Source of the DNA: Ceratothoa steindachneri
Lineage: Eukaryota > Arthropoda > Malacostraca > Isopoda > Cymothoidae
DNA length: 64,000 nucleotides
NCBI GenBank assembly: GCA_963969495.1
Contig: OZ018322.1
Span: 158,068,848 to 158,132,847, forward strand
Direction of reading: 5' to 3'
Notes under the pieces: generated by a model
The model's database searches: none
The model's input: only the letters and a program-made list of their open reading frames with translations
What the model was told of the DNA's origin: nothing
Made by a program: the position numbers and the translations under genes
Shown here: positions 53,118 to 64,000 of the stretch, one piece after another
Position numbering within the stretch: position 1 is the stretch's first letter
How the letters are laid out: each line of letters opens with the position of its first letter

Positions 53118-53482
53118 TATATTCTCCTTATTATTTTCTTTTCTCCATCTTGTCGATGGTAAATTATTTCTCCAAAGTACATCTCGCTTTTTTTCGAGTT
53201 ACTGTGTTTGGTAAAAACCAAACTTTAATTACTTAGTTTTCGATCTTGTGCGATCATCTTCAAATTAGATTTTGCTATCCTTTTCCTTCTCTACCAAACT
53301 TTCATGGTAAAAGAGGAAAAGGCCAGCATAATCTACTCTGACGATGCTCCCGCATGATCGAAAGCTCAGTAATTAAAGTTTGGTTTTTACCAAACACAGT
53401 AACTTGCAAAAAAGAGAGATGAACTCAGGAGAATTAATTTATTATCTACAAAAATAGAAAAAAAGAAAGTAATAAGAAAGAT
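53118..53482. repeat. Long foldback (inverted repeat) of about 365 bp
   Basis: Arms 53118-53295 and 53306-53482 are inverted copies around a 10-base loop. The best paired parts are TTACTGTGTTTGGTAAAAAC with CAAACTTTAATTAC (left, from 53199) against GTAATTAAAGTTTGG with TTTTTACCAAACACAGTAA (right, from 53369), and an inner CCTTTTCCTT / AGGAAAAGG stem next to the loop. Each arm contains a PLE-type hairpin motif, one per strand. There is no ORF. It may be a foldback transposon, a head-to-head PLE-derived repeat, or a source of hairpin RNA. Confidence 0.85.
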
Positions 53483-53572
53483 AGAAAGTTGGCAAAGAAA
53501 ATTAATTAAAGCTAAATATACAATGGTCTTCAATAAATTATGCTTACAAGAAAAACTGCTGCCTAATTATAC

Positions 53573-53574
<2 letters not shown>

Positions 53575-53628
<54 letters not shown>
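53575..53628. repeat. (TA)n microsatellite
   Basis: TA array about 90 bp downstream of the foldback. Confidence 0.97.
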
Positions 53629-53630
<2 letters not shown>

Positions 53631-54059
53631 GTGTATTAGTGTATCCGTGCTGTCAAGAAAGACAATTTCTACCTAAATTTATTCTGCAATTCTAGTATAA
53701 ATATAGGATAATGTAACTGTGAACATTAAAGGGTGTTAAAAAGCAGACAGAGGAAAGATTTAGTTGAGAAAATTTTAGCTGACAAGGAAAGACTATGAGC
53801 TATCTAGTTATAACATCGTGAAGTTCTTGCCAAGTATCAAAATTCAGACCGTATGACTGCTGCTCCATTCTATGTGAACAAATGCAAATGCCGTAAAACG
53901 TGACATGGACAACTGCAACGGATACTATGACACCATGGCCAGCAGAAAGGACACAACAAACTTTCTGACTGTGTCTGCACGCTGTAGTCCATCCACTACT
54001 CCCGAACAAGTTAAAGGAACTTCATGGCAAGAAAATTCCGGCTTTAGCCAGAGAGAAGG

Positions 54060-54720
54060 GTCTCTTTAGTCCTCACCATAAATATGGCCCTGTATGAGGT
54101 CTTCTCTCGACTCGTACTAGTGTTGCGAGGGACAAATTCTTAGAACAAAGGAAAATGAGAACAGCTTGACGAAGTCGATAAGCTATTGAACAGGGTCTTG
54201 AATCCTAGTGAGCTGAGAAAGACCTGCTTCATTTTAGATGAAACGAATTCATTTGTATGTACAACAAGCAGAATAACAGCTAGCTTGGATATAAATAATG
54301 CGCCGTTACACTTATCATATTGACCAAGTTCGGCCATCGTGTAGTATTTAGGTGTTTCAATTCAGGATCATGTCATGCTAACCCACATCTTTGAGCAGTC
54401 ATATGCTCAAGTCATGCGGCTATGTAGATTTGGTGGGGATTCTAATTAAACCGTAATTAAGAACGCTGCTGCTGGAAGTCGATACCTAAGGAACGAGTCA
54501 GAAGTGGTAGTGAGAAAATTTCTAAGAGCTTCCAAACGCTAAATTTTAGCCTCATAATTCCCAGACTCTAATCCATAAATAACTATGCGTGGGGCGCGCA
54601 GTTGAGAAAGAGACAAGCCGCTCTGACCGCAACACCAAGAACGAGCTATTAGCCAAGCTTAAGGCGACTGTACGAAATTTATAGGGAGTTGTGCAAAAAA
54701 ATATCTTCGATTTCCTTAAT
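54060..54720 (+). pseudogene. Tc1/mariner-like (DDE_3-type) transposase remnant
   Basis: Plus-strand frames give KLLNRVLNPSELRKTCFILD (54180-54240, ending at what would be the first catalytic Asp), DINNAPLHLSY, and near 54555-54680 a C-terminal piece (WGAQLRKRQAA in one frame; VEKETSRSDRNTKNELLAKL in another) that resembles the region after the third Asp in Tc1/mariner-like enzymes. Many stops are present. The assignment rests on short motifs. Confidence 0.45.
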
Positions 54721-54734
54721 TTTTTAACAGTGCA

Positions 54735-57700
54735 TTAATCGCATAAAACTATTTTTAAAATGAGCAAAGTTTTGGGCAACCGTCTATTGGGTGCTATCCC
54801 TCGCACTCAAACATATATATTTTGACTATTTAAAAAAAATAAAAGTAATTAAACTACAGAAGGAAATTAAATATTTCTTGTGGTGTGTGGGTGTTATATT
54901 TAATATATCCACAATGCGCTTAAACTATAGTTAAACTTTCGTGATTTATATATGTAAACACCAAGTAAATTTGTTTCCAGTAATATATTTCCTCACTTTG
55001 GGAGGGGGACCATCCATAACTTAAAATATATAACCTAATTCAAGAATATTGAGCTATACAATTGTTGCCACACCTTTTCTCTGCACGTTGGATATTGTTT
55101 GATTAAAATTGGCAAAAAAATAAGGACTCGCATGTCATTCATTCATTAATATTTCAACATTGGCGAGAAATACAAGTAAATAAACGTAACAAGAAAAATA
55201 ACTCTTACAGCACGTAATCAGCTATTGAGATCATTCAATAGTATAAGGTTCCATAGTCTTCTTTCTATATTTTAAATGTTGTTATTTTTTTCTGTTTTTA
55301 ATATTTCGGAGTTACTGACAATGATCTATTTCTTTGCCTTGCTGCTTTAAAAGTCCATTTAGGCTGCTTGAATCTAAGTACATATATCTTCTTTAGTAGA
55401 CTTGCTCTTTCATTACCTAGGTTGTGTTCAAAACCAGCATGTTTAGCGATCAATTTCATTCTACTTAAACCGACGTATTTAGTCTTTTTCACTTTGCTCC
55501 ATATTTTTGAATGAAAACTTTCGTTTGCATTCCTGGTTTAGCCTCATAAATTTTTCTTATTTTACGCAGACTGACTCCTATAAATAGCTTTCTAATTCAC
55601 TAACTAAAGAAGATATAAGACAAAAAAGCTTTATGATCCTTTATGCAATATAGACAAAACATTATTAAATAAAATCGCAACTACGGTCTGTCAGACTGTA
55701 CGGTCCCCTTGAGAAGGTGTTTGAAGATCTTCCAAATTTCAGACAACGTCTTTACGCCACGGAGGAAGCTAAGAAAGGCTAATTTGAGTAAACTGTTATC
55801 TCCAGCCATAATATGAGTTTGATATTTTTTTACTTGCGAAAATAAATATATTTGTTGCCGAGATTTTGCGTGGGCCTCTATGTTATGCATAGCATCAAAT
55901 TTAGCCAGAACACACTGAATATGTAAATCGATGGGTAAAGGTCAATCCTCCGGAAAACATGATTCCAGCTTTCGGGCGGATAAACAACAAAGACGCACAG
56001 AAACTGCAATGGACACAACCAAAATACAAATTTAAGCCCATTTTGTCAAATCACTATGATTGCCTTCTAACAATAAACACACAAAGGCAAACATAAAAAG
56101 TCAAGCATACATATAATTCAAAATCAAGTATAAATATGTCAATTTACTCAAAATCAATAGAATTAACATTAAACTCTAAAAATTTAAAGTCCTCTTCCAA
56201 TAAGAATTGAATGTGGGGGTGAGGTTAAGTATACTACTTCCTAATAATTCATTAGCAAGCTGTTTAAAATATAATTTACACCATAATTAACGTCAGGCTG
56301 AACTATGTAGATTTATGCATTTATGGCTGGAATCTTCACCACGTCCAAAATATTGTGGCTCGTATAATTTTGAAAGCAATTTCAGGTTAATTACGGATGA
56401 AATACACGAAAGTCACGCAAGTAGTGAAGCATATCGCTTGTAATAGGAACACCTGTAACAAACGTTAGTTGTAGAGCGGAAAACAAGAATCCAATAATTG
56501 CTGTTCAGGCATATTTACATTAGATCTCCTTATTTAAGCCTTGTTTTTACTTGGATGTGGAAGGCAATAGAATAAAACCCCATTTAAAATGAAAAAACTA
56601 ACTAACTTACTACAAGTAAGTTTGTATATATTGAGGTTAATTTTATTAATGTCTATTGTATAATAATGAATCTAATGATTCTAGAACTTTATGACTACCA
56701 TATGACCTTTGTCTTTTACCAAGTACGTTGTTTAAAAGTTTACTTTTTTAAGGTAATTTATAACAGAATAGAAAGAACTAGGTTGAACTTGCAAGATATT
56801 TTGAGTAATAGGTTAAATACAGCATTTAAAATGATTGAGAAACCCTGCAAAGGGTCGCATTTCATATGGTGTAAATTAAATTACAAGGCTTGCTGGTGAA
56901 GACCCTTTTTTAACATTTTGTATGTCAGTTTTTAGACGAGTTGTCCAGAATGTTTATGAAAGTTCATTATTTTTCATATGTTGAAGTGGCATCTTGTAAG
57001 GGTAGAGCAGTTGAGTTCAGATGGAGTAGAACGCATGCAAGTAAGTAGGGACCTCCAAATACCTTAGGATCGTCAAGAAGAGGGTCCAATAAAGGAAATG
57101 GAGGGAGGAGAGAATAATAGAATGAGTAATAGAGGAGTTAAATTGGCTGTTATTATTTGTTATATATAATTGGCTGTTCGATTATATAACTAAAATAGCA
57201 ACAGGTCTTTACATTAGTAATATGTTCAACATAAAGCCTCGATGAGTTGAATGAAAAAAAAGACGATTTTCATATGAAAACAAATTAATATTTCTTAATT
57301 TAGGAATTAATTTAGTCGGCCTACTTTAAACGGTTCCTTAAGGTTAAGTTTGTTTTGTAGATCGAGAGACCAAGAGTGGACCAAGATCTACCAGGTGAGG
57401 TCTAATAAGTGATTTACATTTATATTTGAAGAATAATATCAATCGATTTAAGAGAAAAATTCCTGATTATGCCCACGAGATGTCTGCTCGAATTAAAGAA
57501 TGCTATGATGCCTTGTTTTTAAAATTTAGGTCATATGGATTAGCACACAAATAACTTTGTTCCGTGCAACAATTAATAGATAATAACCACCCATATTATG
57601 CCCGTATTAGTGATTTATTTAAAGAGAAATTCATTTTTAATTTTGTGGGTTAGCGGTCGCAAGGTTTTGTTCAATTTAATTATATCTCCTATTAAGCGAT

Positions 57701-58259
57701 GAGCTTTAAAAATTATTTTCTTATGCAGAAGTTTCAAACTAATCAAACTAAAGATAAATGTCAATAGCTTGGTCCTGGTCTAAGTTTGATATATTTCCTC
57801 CTAAAATTTTAGAAGTTAAGTAAAGACGACAGCTGCCCCCGAAAACCGGGCTGAGTAGAGTTAGTTAATATTATTTAATTCAATATATTCCAAGCTACGG
57901 TCTTAATTAACTGGGGTTCGTGACCTATGATTATAAGGATTATTTATTTGTTTATTTGCCATTTAATTTTTGCTATTTAAATTTTTGTAGCATTAAAATT
58001 TCTTAACTCAAGTAGGCAAGTTAATTTTTTTACATAAAATTTGTTAGCTGAAGTACGATAAGTTAAAATTGTTTACATGGCATCACAAATTTTAACAATT
58101 CTAATACTCGAGGCATTTACTCTAAAACTGTCAAGAATTCAATAAAGTTGTTGATAGCGAAACTACGGTGCATAAACAAGCAATCGAATCTTACCGAATT
58201 AAACAGAAACCATATTTAAAAGGCCAGCGTGGGGGGAATCGCGTCATATTTATATCAAT
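54735..58259. other. Unassigned
   Basis: No recognised family over 3.5 kb. A plus-strand open stretch at 57427-57555 (RFKRKIPDYAHEMSARIKEC) and a minus-strand frame at 55492-55298 are readable but match nothing I know. Splice sites or host exons cannot be supported. Confidence 0.35.
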
Positions 58260-58755
58260 TTATGTCGGATGATCGATTTGGGCGGCGAGGTAAATCTTGT
58301 TCAAAGAATTCTTGCGTTACATGCATTTTGTATGGATACCCGTCAAATCGCGTTTAATGATTCGGTGAAATGTATCCTTACTGATGTTCAAATCATTATT
58401 TCTGAATAACATTCTTGGATCTTGAATAAGCTTTTCTTGAACCAAATTAATGTTTTCTTGTGTCCATTCTGTTCTCCTGCGACCGGATCGCTTTTTGTTT
58501 AAATATAAACTTGTTCCTTCAGTCTTTTACTTATTAACATTTGTCCAGATTTTGAGGGGTTGGGGAAACTATCTGGAAAGCGTTGTTCAAAAAGTTGTTG
58601 AACTTGTTTAAAGCTTCCAGTCCTTCAATAATTGGTTACAACAAAAGCTCCTTGTTCACTTCTAAGTTGCATTTTAGGGTGCTTGAAGAATGAATAATTT
58701 GGAGGCTTAAATTGACTGATGGCGATTCTCCAACAACGTCTTAGCAGGCACTAGG
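58260..58755 (-). pseudogene. Tc1/mariner-like transposase N-terminus (DUF4817-type HTH)
   Basis: The minus strand begins near 58735 with LRSEQGAFVVTNY and TGSFKQVQQLFEQRFPDS, a helix-turn-helix of the DUF4817 type. A shifted frame then gives KRSGRRRTEWTQENINLVQE and NDLNISKDTFHRIIKRDL with GIHTKCM. This order matches the DNA-binding half of the transposase family whose other halves are seen at 22.5 and 46.0 kb. The catalytic domain is absent. A motif typical of such element ends (ATACAGGGTATCGCAAG on the minus strand) lies at 59067-59083. Confidence 0.7.
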
Positions 58756-59471
58756 CTAAAGATTTTGGTAAGCTCAGTAGCCTAGGCTAAGACTAGGCTT
58801 TAGACAATTGTATTTTTTTGCTGATCCCTTCGATTAAATGGTTTGGAAATATGTTTATTTGAAGTTTAATTCTGTATTTCACCTGCTTGCGCAAGCATAC
58901 ATTTTATGTCTTTCATCAACCCATTGCAGAATTTACAATTATCGATGTAAGTGTATACAGTTTTTACCATGGATGTACACAAAATAGACAAACAAAATTA
59001 AGTTTTCAGAAACTATCTAGCTTTAATACTTTCAGAGATCTATTGATTTAAAAATCTGTATCCTTTTTCTTGCGATACCCTGTATAATAAATTCCGACAA
59101 TTATGTTCGGAATTTTCGTTCTCGCAACGCTTAAAACTTTCTTTTTTTATGAATCTTAATTTACCATCAAAAAAGTTGCCATTCGAGAAAATTATATTCT
59201 TTTTCCCTAATTTGTTTTTCTTTTGGTTATAATCCGTTAATTTAAATGTCCATTTTTGTGTTTTTTTTAATGGTTGTAATCTTTCTATCTCCCTGGAAAT
59301 GAACTTCATTCACACTGTACATAGTATTCCTTTACTGATGGTTGAGTTTATTAAGCTTTAGAAATCTAGAAATAGGATAATGGGCTGTGAATCCTTGTGC
59401 AGGATAAAAATTAAAAAATATCCCTATTCTATAACGACGTAATCTATTGAAGATTCTCACTGATAAATGTA
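58756..59471. other. Unassigned
   Basis: No gene. Contains the terminus-like ACAGGGTATC motif (minus strand, about 59080) and a 20-bp echo of CTAGGCTAA near 58745-58800. Confidence 0.4.
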
Positions 59472-60824
59472 TTAGGTTGAGGAATAAGTTCTTGCGCTTT
59501 TTTAATGTTGTATTAATTTAAGGTTGTTGACGTGATTTGTGCACATATTAAGAAACAATAATCAATAATCAGATCAAAATTTGAAAAGGTTAGGCTACGT
59601 CTCTTAACAACGTAGACTATTAGGGTTTTGGTTAGGCTACGTCTTGAAGTTGAGTAATAAGTCATTGCGGTTTATTTAAAAGTTGTGTTAATTTAATTTT
59701 TGTTTTGTACCCTCAAAATGGAATGGCAAGTTGAAAGAAGGGCGCATTTTTGACACAGGTTAGCCATTTTTAATCGAGAGGGGAACAATGCAAACGCAGC
59801 CAAAGCTCGTCTCGATATTTGTGCTGTATACGGAGAAAATGCTTTATCAGAAAGGACAGCACAATGGTCGTTTTCGCGTTTCCAAAACAGTCATTTCAAT
59901 CTTAATAACGAAGAACGTTCTGGTCGCTCCATTAAGTTGGATAAAGATGGATTGAACGACCTTCTTAATGAAAATCCTCGTCAATCGACTAGAGAATTGG
60001 CTGTACAATTGGGGTGTGACCAGAAAACTGTAGTGCATCACCTTTATTCGATGGGGAAAGTTCAAAAACTATGTGAATGGGTTCCGCACGATTTGAGCGA
60101 AAGCAACAAACTTCAACGCTCCACGATTGCCGAAAGTTCGCTTGCTCGACAAAAGGCTACTCGTGGATATAAGGACAGATTTCATTGCCGCATCATCACG
60201 GGCGAACATGAACCATCGCAAAATATGGCTTAGGATCAACAAAAAAACACTTTCGCGATTAAAGCAAGGACTTCATTCACGAAAGACGATGCTGTGTGTG
60301 TGATTGGATTGTGAAGGCATCATTCTTTATGAGTTTCTTGCGAATAACGAGATTGTCAATGCAGAAATCTACGTTCAACAAATGTATCGACTCGCCGATC
60401 CTATTCGTGAGAAGCGACCTCATCGACGTTATGGAGTCCTTCTGCAACACAACAATGCTCGTCCTCTCATTGCCAATATGACAAAAGACGCCATCCAAAC
60501 GCTTAATTGTAAAATCCTGCCACATCCTCCATATTCCCCCGACTTGGCTTCATCGGATTTCCATCAATTTGCGCGGTGTTTCGTTCAATACTGATGTGAA
60601 TTGAGAACCTGATTAGACGAATTCTTCGAGTCAAAATCCATAGATTTTTATTGCGGACGCATCGAAAAACTAGTTGAACGTTGTGAAGAAGTCGTGAATA
60701 ACAACGGGGAATACATTATAGATTAAATAGCATATTGTTATCAATTAAAAATGAACTTTCTCTAAAATTGTTAATGGTAATGAATCAATTTGATAAAACC
60801 ACAAGAACCTATTTCTCAACCCAT
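59472..60824 (+). mobile_element. mariner element with both ends; 5' end duplicated
   Basis: The left end reads TTAGGTTGAGGAATAAGTTC (59472). The right end on the minus strand from 60824 reads TGGGTTGAGAAATAGGTTC, with further matching bases. A second copy of the left end, AAGTTGAGTAATAAGTCATT, lies at 59647, so the 5' side is duplicated or two elements are nested. A 15-bp repeat GGTTAGGCTACGTCT sits between them (59588 and 59630). TA dinucleotides adjoin the ends, as expected for the TA target. Confidence 0.8.
59719..60726 (+). pseudogene. mariner transposase pseudogene
   Basis: The product would be a DD34D transposase. Start MEWQVERRAHF at 59719, then a stop at codon 12; the HTH region (NEERSGRSI, LNDLLNENPRQSTRELAVQL), the linker (MGKVQKLCEWVPHDLSE), then a frame shift exactly at the first catalytic Asp, which reads ITGEHEPS instead of the ITGDE box. 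The second half (60304-60594) has AEIYVQQMYRL, the second catalytic position as LLQHNNARP (Asp changed to Asn) and the third as PPYSPDLASSDFHQF (Asp kept). The C-terminus, DEFFESKSIDFY to NNNGEYIID, ends with TAA at about 60724. Length matches a standard mariner of about 340 residues. Two of three catalytic residues are lost. Confidence 0.93.
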
Positions 60825-63800
60825 TATGTAGATGAATAATATGGAGAGAAGGAAGGGGAGAAAGGTTATGTAAAAACCGTTTATTTAAGCGAAGTCGAAA
60901 GGCCTCTTAGAATGTAAATATGCCAAAGAATTTTTATTACTGATTAATTTTTCTAAATTATAGATCAGGATTAGAGCAAATACCTGTTTGTACAGTTGTC
61001 TAATTCTAAATTAATAAAAAAAGATCTATTTCTAACCTTATTTAATTAAGTATAAGTCGAAGTATGTTCATGTTCTGATTATTATTTCAAATAAATGGTT
61101 CCTATTGTTTTGAAAACTCTTTTATCATCTAGATATCATTTTATTTCATTTTTTATTATCTCTGGTACAATTTATAATTTAATCTAGCGTGTTTATATTG
61201 GCATTCCATTAGGTTGTCTTTTATTTAATAATGTTGGTATATACTCTGTGTTCATTATGGTCTTAAATATCTTATGATATTTACACATTTGTAGTTCATT
61301 CCAATTTTATGTTTTTTTTATTATTACTAAATTATTATGTCTTGATGATAGTTTTGTTCACATTTAGTAATAATTGAATTTTTTTTTGTGAAAAATGTTC
61401 GCATCATAATGGAAAGCGTGGCTCCTCTATTAAGGTTGATAAAAATTATCTCGAATATTTTCGCAATTACTTTAAGACTGCATCCAAACTCTCAGACTTG
61501 TGAGAGATAAAAAGACAAAACAAACTTATGTTAACGGTATTTTTGGACAACTCAAACGGCATCTTAGGATAAAAAAGGATTTAAAAGTTAAAATAACTTC
61601 CATTTTGTGGTTCTTTCACTCTGTGGTAATTCGTTTTGCTCAACTCTTAAGAAATTTGTCGGTTAGAGCTGAAATTTTCGGAACGGTTACTTGTTCCTAA
61701 TATCTCAGTTTATGACCATTTTTCGAGACAATGAGTTCCTATTTGTGTCCAAAGATAGCGAAATTTGAAAGTGAATGGGTTTAAAAAAGAATAAATGCGC
61801 TTGAAGAAATAAAATATTTTTAATAGCTCTATGGGAGCTCTGTAAAACTTCTTATCTCTTATCTTTAGTTAGAAACAACTTTAAGGAGCCAAAAGTATAA
61901 GGAGTTGATAAATTTTACCAAATTTATGTAATTAATAAAATGGTATGTTTTAATGAAATTTCAAAACAAGGGAAAATATAATCAAGGCCTTCATAGACTC
62001 TGTTGCTCCTTCCCACATTTTCTGGGGGAGGGAGGCAAGTCTAGGATAGTTTCATGCCAAAATGACCAATAACGGCACAGGGCATATCGTAAAAAATAAA
62101 TTTAAAGCGAAAACCAGCGAGCGCATTTTCGTCAGGGCCTTTCTAACGAGAAATCTGTAAAGAAAATGGTGAAGTTAGAGGAAAGGAAAATTTGTCGAAG
62201 ATATATAACTGCACATCCTCGATACCATCCACCCCGTGTGATAGATAATAATAGTTATCATATTTTAGCAATAATTTTTATATTATTTACTTAGTAATAT
62301 GAAAAGTATTAATGGAATATCAGAACTGTCCTGCTTTAAATTACATTTTAATTTCATAATTGCGAGTCAAAATAAATGAATAAATGCATATTAGGAATTA
62401 TTTTGAGTATGCGTTTCAAGTAAACCAATAAAGTTGACGAGAAATTATTAACCTTAATATATTTAATTCGATCTTTTCTCTAGTTATGCATAACAACCTC
62501 CGACATATGAAAATATTCGGAGAAAAGCGAACTAAAGCGAGGCCAGAAGCATTCTTCTCTTTTTCTTTGCTGGCATCAAAATCGTTGAAACTAGTTTCCT
62601 CTTTAGATATCCTTTCAGCGCTCTAACTTCCGCAAATTTCTACGCAGCCCATCTTCACTAATTTTTTACATAGCTACCAACACAAAGTTGCAGACTCTAT
62701 CTTTTTATGGCCGCCATCATCTTTACTCGTCGCTTCTCTTCTTTCTGGTATTTTCTAGAGGAGGTTTTTCACTCTTCTTCCTAACATCATCTTCAACTCA
62801 TGGCGGGTCATTAGGGTAACAAAGCACTGTATAAAAAAACCCCCTGTGCTACTCCAACAAATTCTTCGAAATTTGACCTCAATCCAACATGAAGGATGGC
62901 CGCCCTACTAGGAAAGTAAAAATCCCTTCTTGGTACTCCCGGGGAATACCATACCTATAAATACCCAGTGGAGTTCATGGTATTGTTGCAAAGTGTCCAT
63001 GATTCACGTCATAACAAACTGATGCCCTCGCATATGATGACATTATTTCAAGAGACGTGCATATTTTGCAGGATGAATGATGGTTCTATAACTTCACGCG
63101 CTTCATCATTCTGTTATCAATTCGGACTGAAGTAAATCTGGATCAGTTAGACAAAATCACTTTTTTCTGACTACTCCAAAGTTCAAACTCATCTCGGGGG
63201 CAAATATCAAATCTTTAAAATATCAAAGATATTTATGCTCGCACTTTTTCTTTATTCTTATTTCATATATCATTTAATATTCTTAACGAAATTTTAAGAG
63301 TATTAGCGAATGTCGTGGTATAGCAAGGACTGAGTAATGGTGTAGGTACGTATAGATTTGGTACGTACTTCAAAACTCCGTGATTAAGTTTTCTCTCTAA
63401 GAGTGGTATATTGGATTAGAGTTATTATTAATCTTCAGGGGATTCTAGTGCCATGTCAGCGTTTCGAGGATTAAAATAAATACTTCTAAAATAACTAGAC
63501 CTTTAATTAAAAACATAAAACAAAAATTAAACTCTAACAAACAAACTACACCGTTTTGAATTAAAGAAGTTTAAGTGAGGCTTAATAAATTGCACAATTG
63601 AATATAGAGTAATGGTTGACCCAAAGCTCACTTTAATATTGACCGCTATTGGACCTTAAAAGAAACAGATAATGGGATATAACTACCTTTAAAGCCTCAC
63701 ACGAGAATCGGGTTTGAGATTGTCCTTGGCCTCAATTTTTTTAAGTAACTTCAAAAATGTTGTTTTCGGGGAGGCGCGTGGACATTTTTATGGCCACCCC

Positions 63801-64000
63801 AGATGGCTGTCTGAGGCGAGGATATCTTTAAGGCCACAGATGAATTCGGAGCGTGCGACCTATTGCATTTAGCACGTTGTCGTGTTAAGACGTCACCAAC
63901 GGAACTGAGAAAGAATGCTTCTTTCACTCTTCGAGTTAATCTGGGACTAATTCGCACTGACAAGCGACTAGCAAACGAGGGTATCCTTTGACGAAGGGGA
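60825..64000. other. Unassigned right flank
   Basis: More than 3 kb without a recognised gene. The short frames at 61500-61700 (plus) and 63963-63751 (minus) carry no known motif. Confidence 0.45.

Overview
This window looks like AT-rich, non-coding DNA from a large arthropod nuclear genome. The mixture of decayed transposons (piggyBac, hAT, mariner, Penelope-like elements, LINEs, Ty3/gypsy) and very long (TA)n arrays would suit a crustacean such as a decapod, but the sequence does not prove that. No intact host protein gene, rRNA, functional tRNA, operon or CRISPR array is visible. Almost every recognisable reading frame is a broken transposable-element gene, so the window reads as a transposon graveyard.

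Layout: 1.3-4.1 kb, a piggyBac-like element with both ends visible. 4.2-5.3 kb, a Penelope-like element (PLE) 3' fragment between two (TA)n arrays. 5.3-9.8 kb, unassigned. 9.9-12.1 kb, a hAT-like element between two (TA)n arrays, carrying a stray LINE endonuclease fragment. 12.8-15.1 kb, a decayed Jockey-like LINE ending near a (TA)n array. 16.9-20.5 kb, LINE family A copy 1 ending in a 244-bp (TA)n array. 21.1-22.1 kb, one member of a diverged repeat pair (partner at 43.4-44.4 kb). 22.4-23.1 kb, a deleted Tc1/mariner-like element. 23.1-27.1 kb, LINE A copy 2 (minus strand). 28.6-30.7 kb, copy 3. 31.6-34.7 kb, a Ty3/gypsy-type element whose integrase lies upstream of its reverse transcriptase. 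35.2-37.8 kb, LINE A copy 4, fused to a PLE (37.8-39.5 kb). 40.5-42.2 kb, copy 5. 45.9-46.3 kb, a transposase fragment. 46.3-46.9 kb, a tandem repeat with a tRNA-like palindrome. 46.9-48.05 kb, PLE remnants followed by a 300-bp (TA)n array. 50.1-52.5 kb, a hAT (ZBED5-like) element split by an insertion. 53.1-53.5 kb, a long foldback. 54.1-54.7 kb and 58.3-58.8 kb, Tc1/mariner-like fragments. 59.5-60.8 kb, a mariner element with both ends. The rest is unassigned.

The genes do not act as a system. The most notable structures are: (1) the gag-integrase-reverse transcriptase order of the gypsy element; (2) a foldback of about 365 bp built around a PLE-associated hairpin; (3) a short hairpin motif recurring at PLE ends, sometimes convergent on a (TA)n array; (4) the repeated placement of (TA)n arrays at transposon boundaries; and (5) a transposase gene with an embedded LINE endonuclease fragment. 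All similarities come from reading translations and aligning by eye; no database search was possible.
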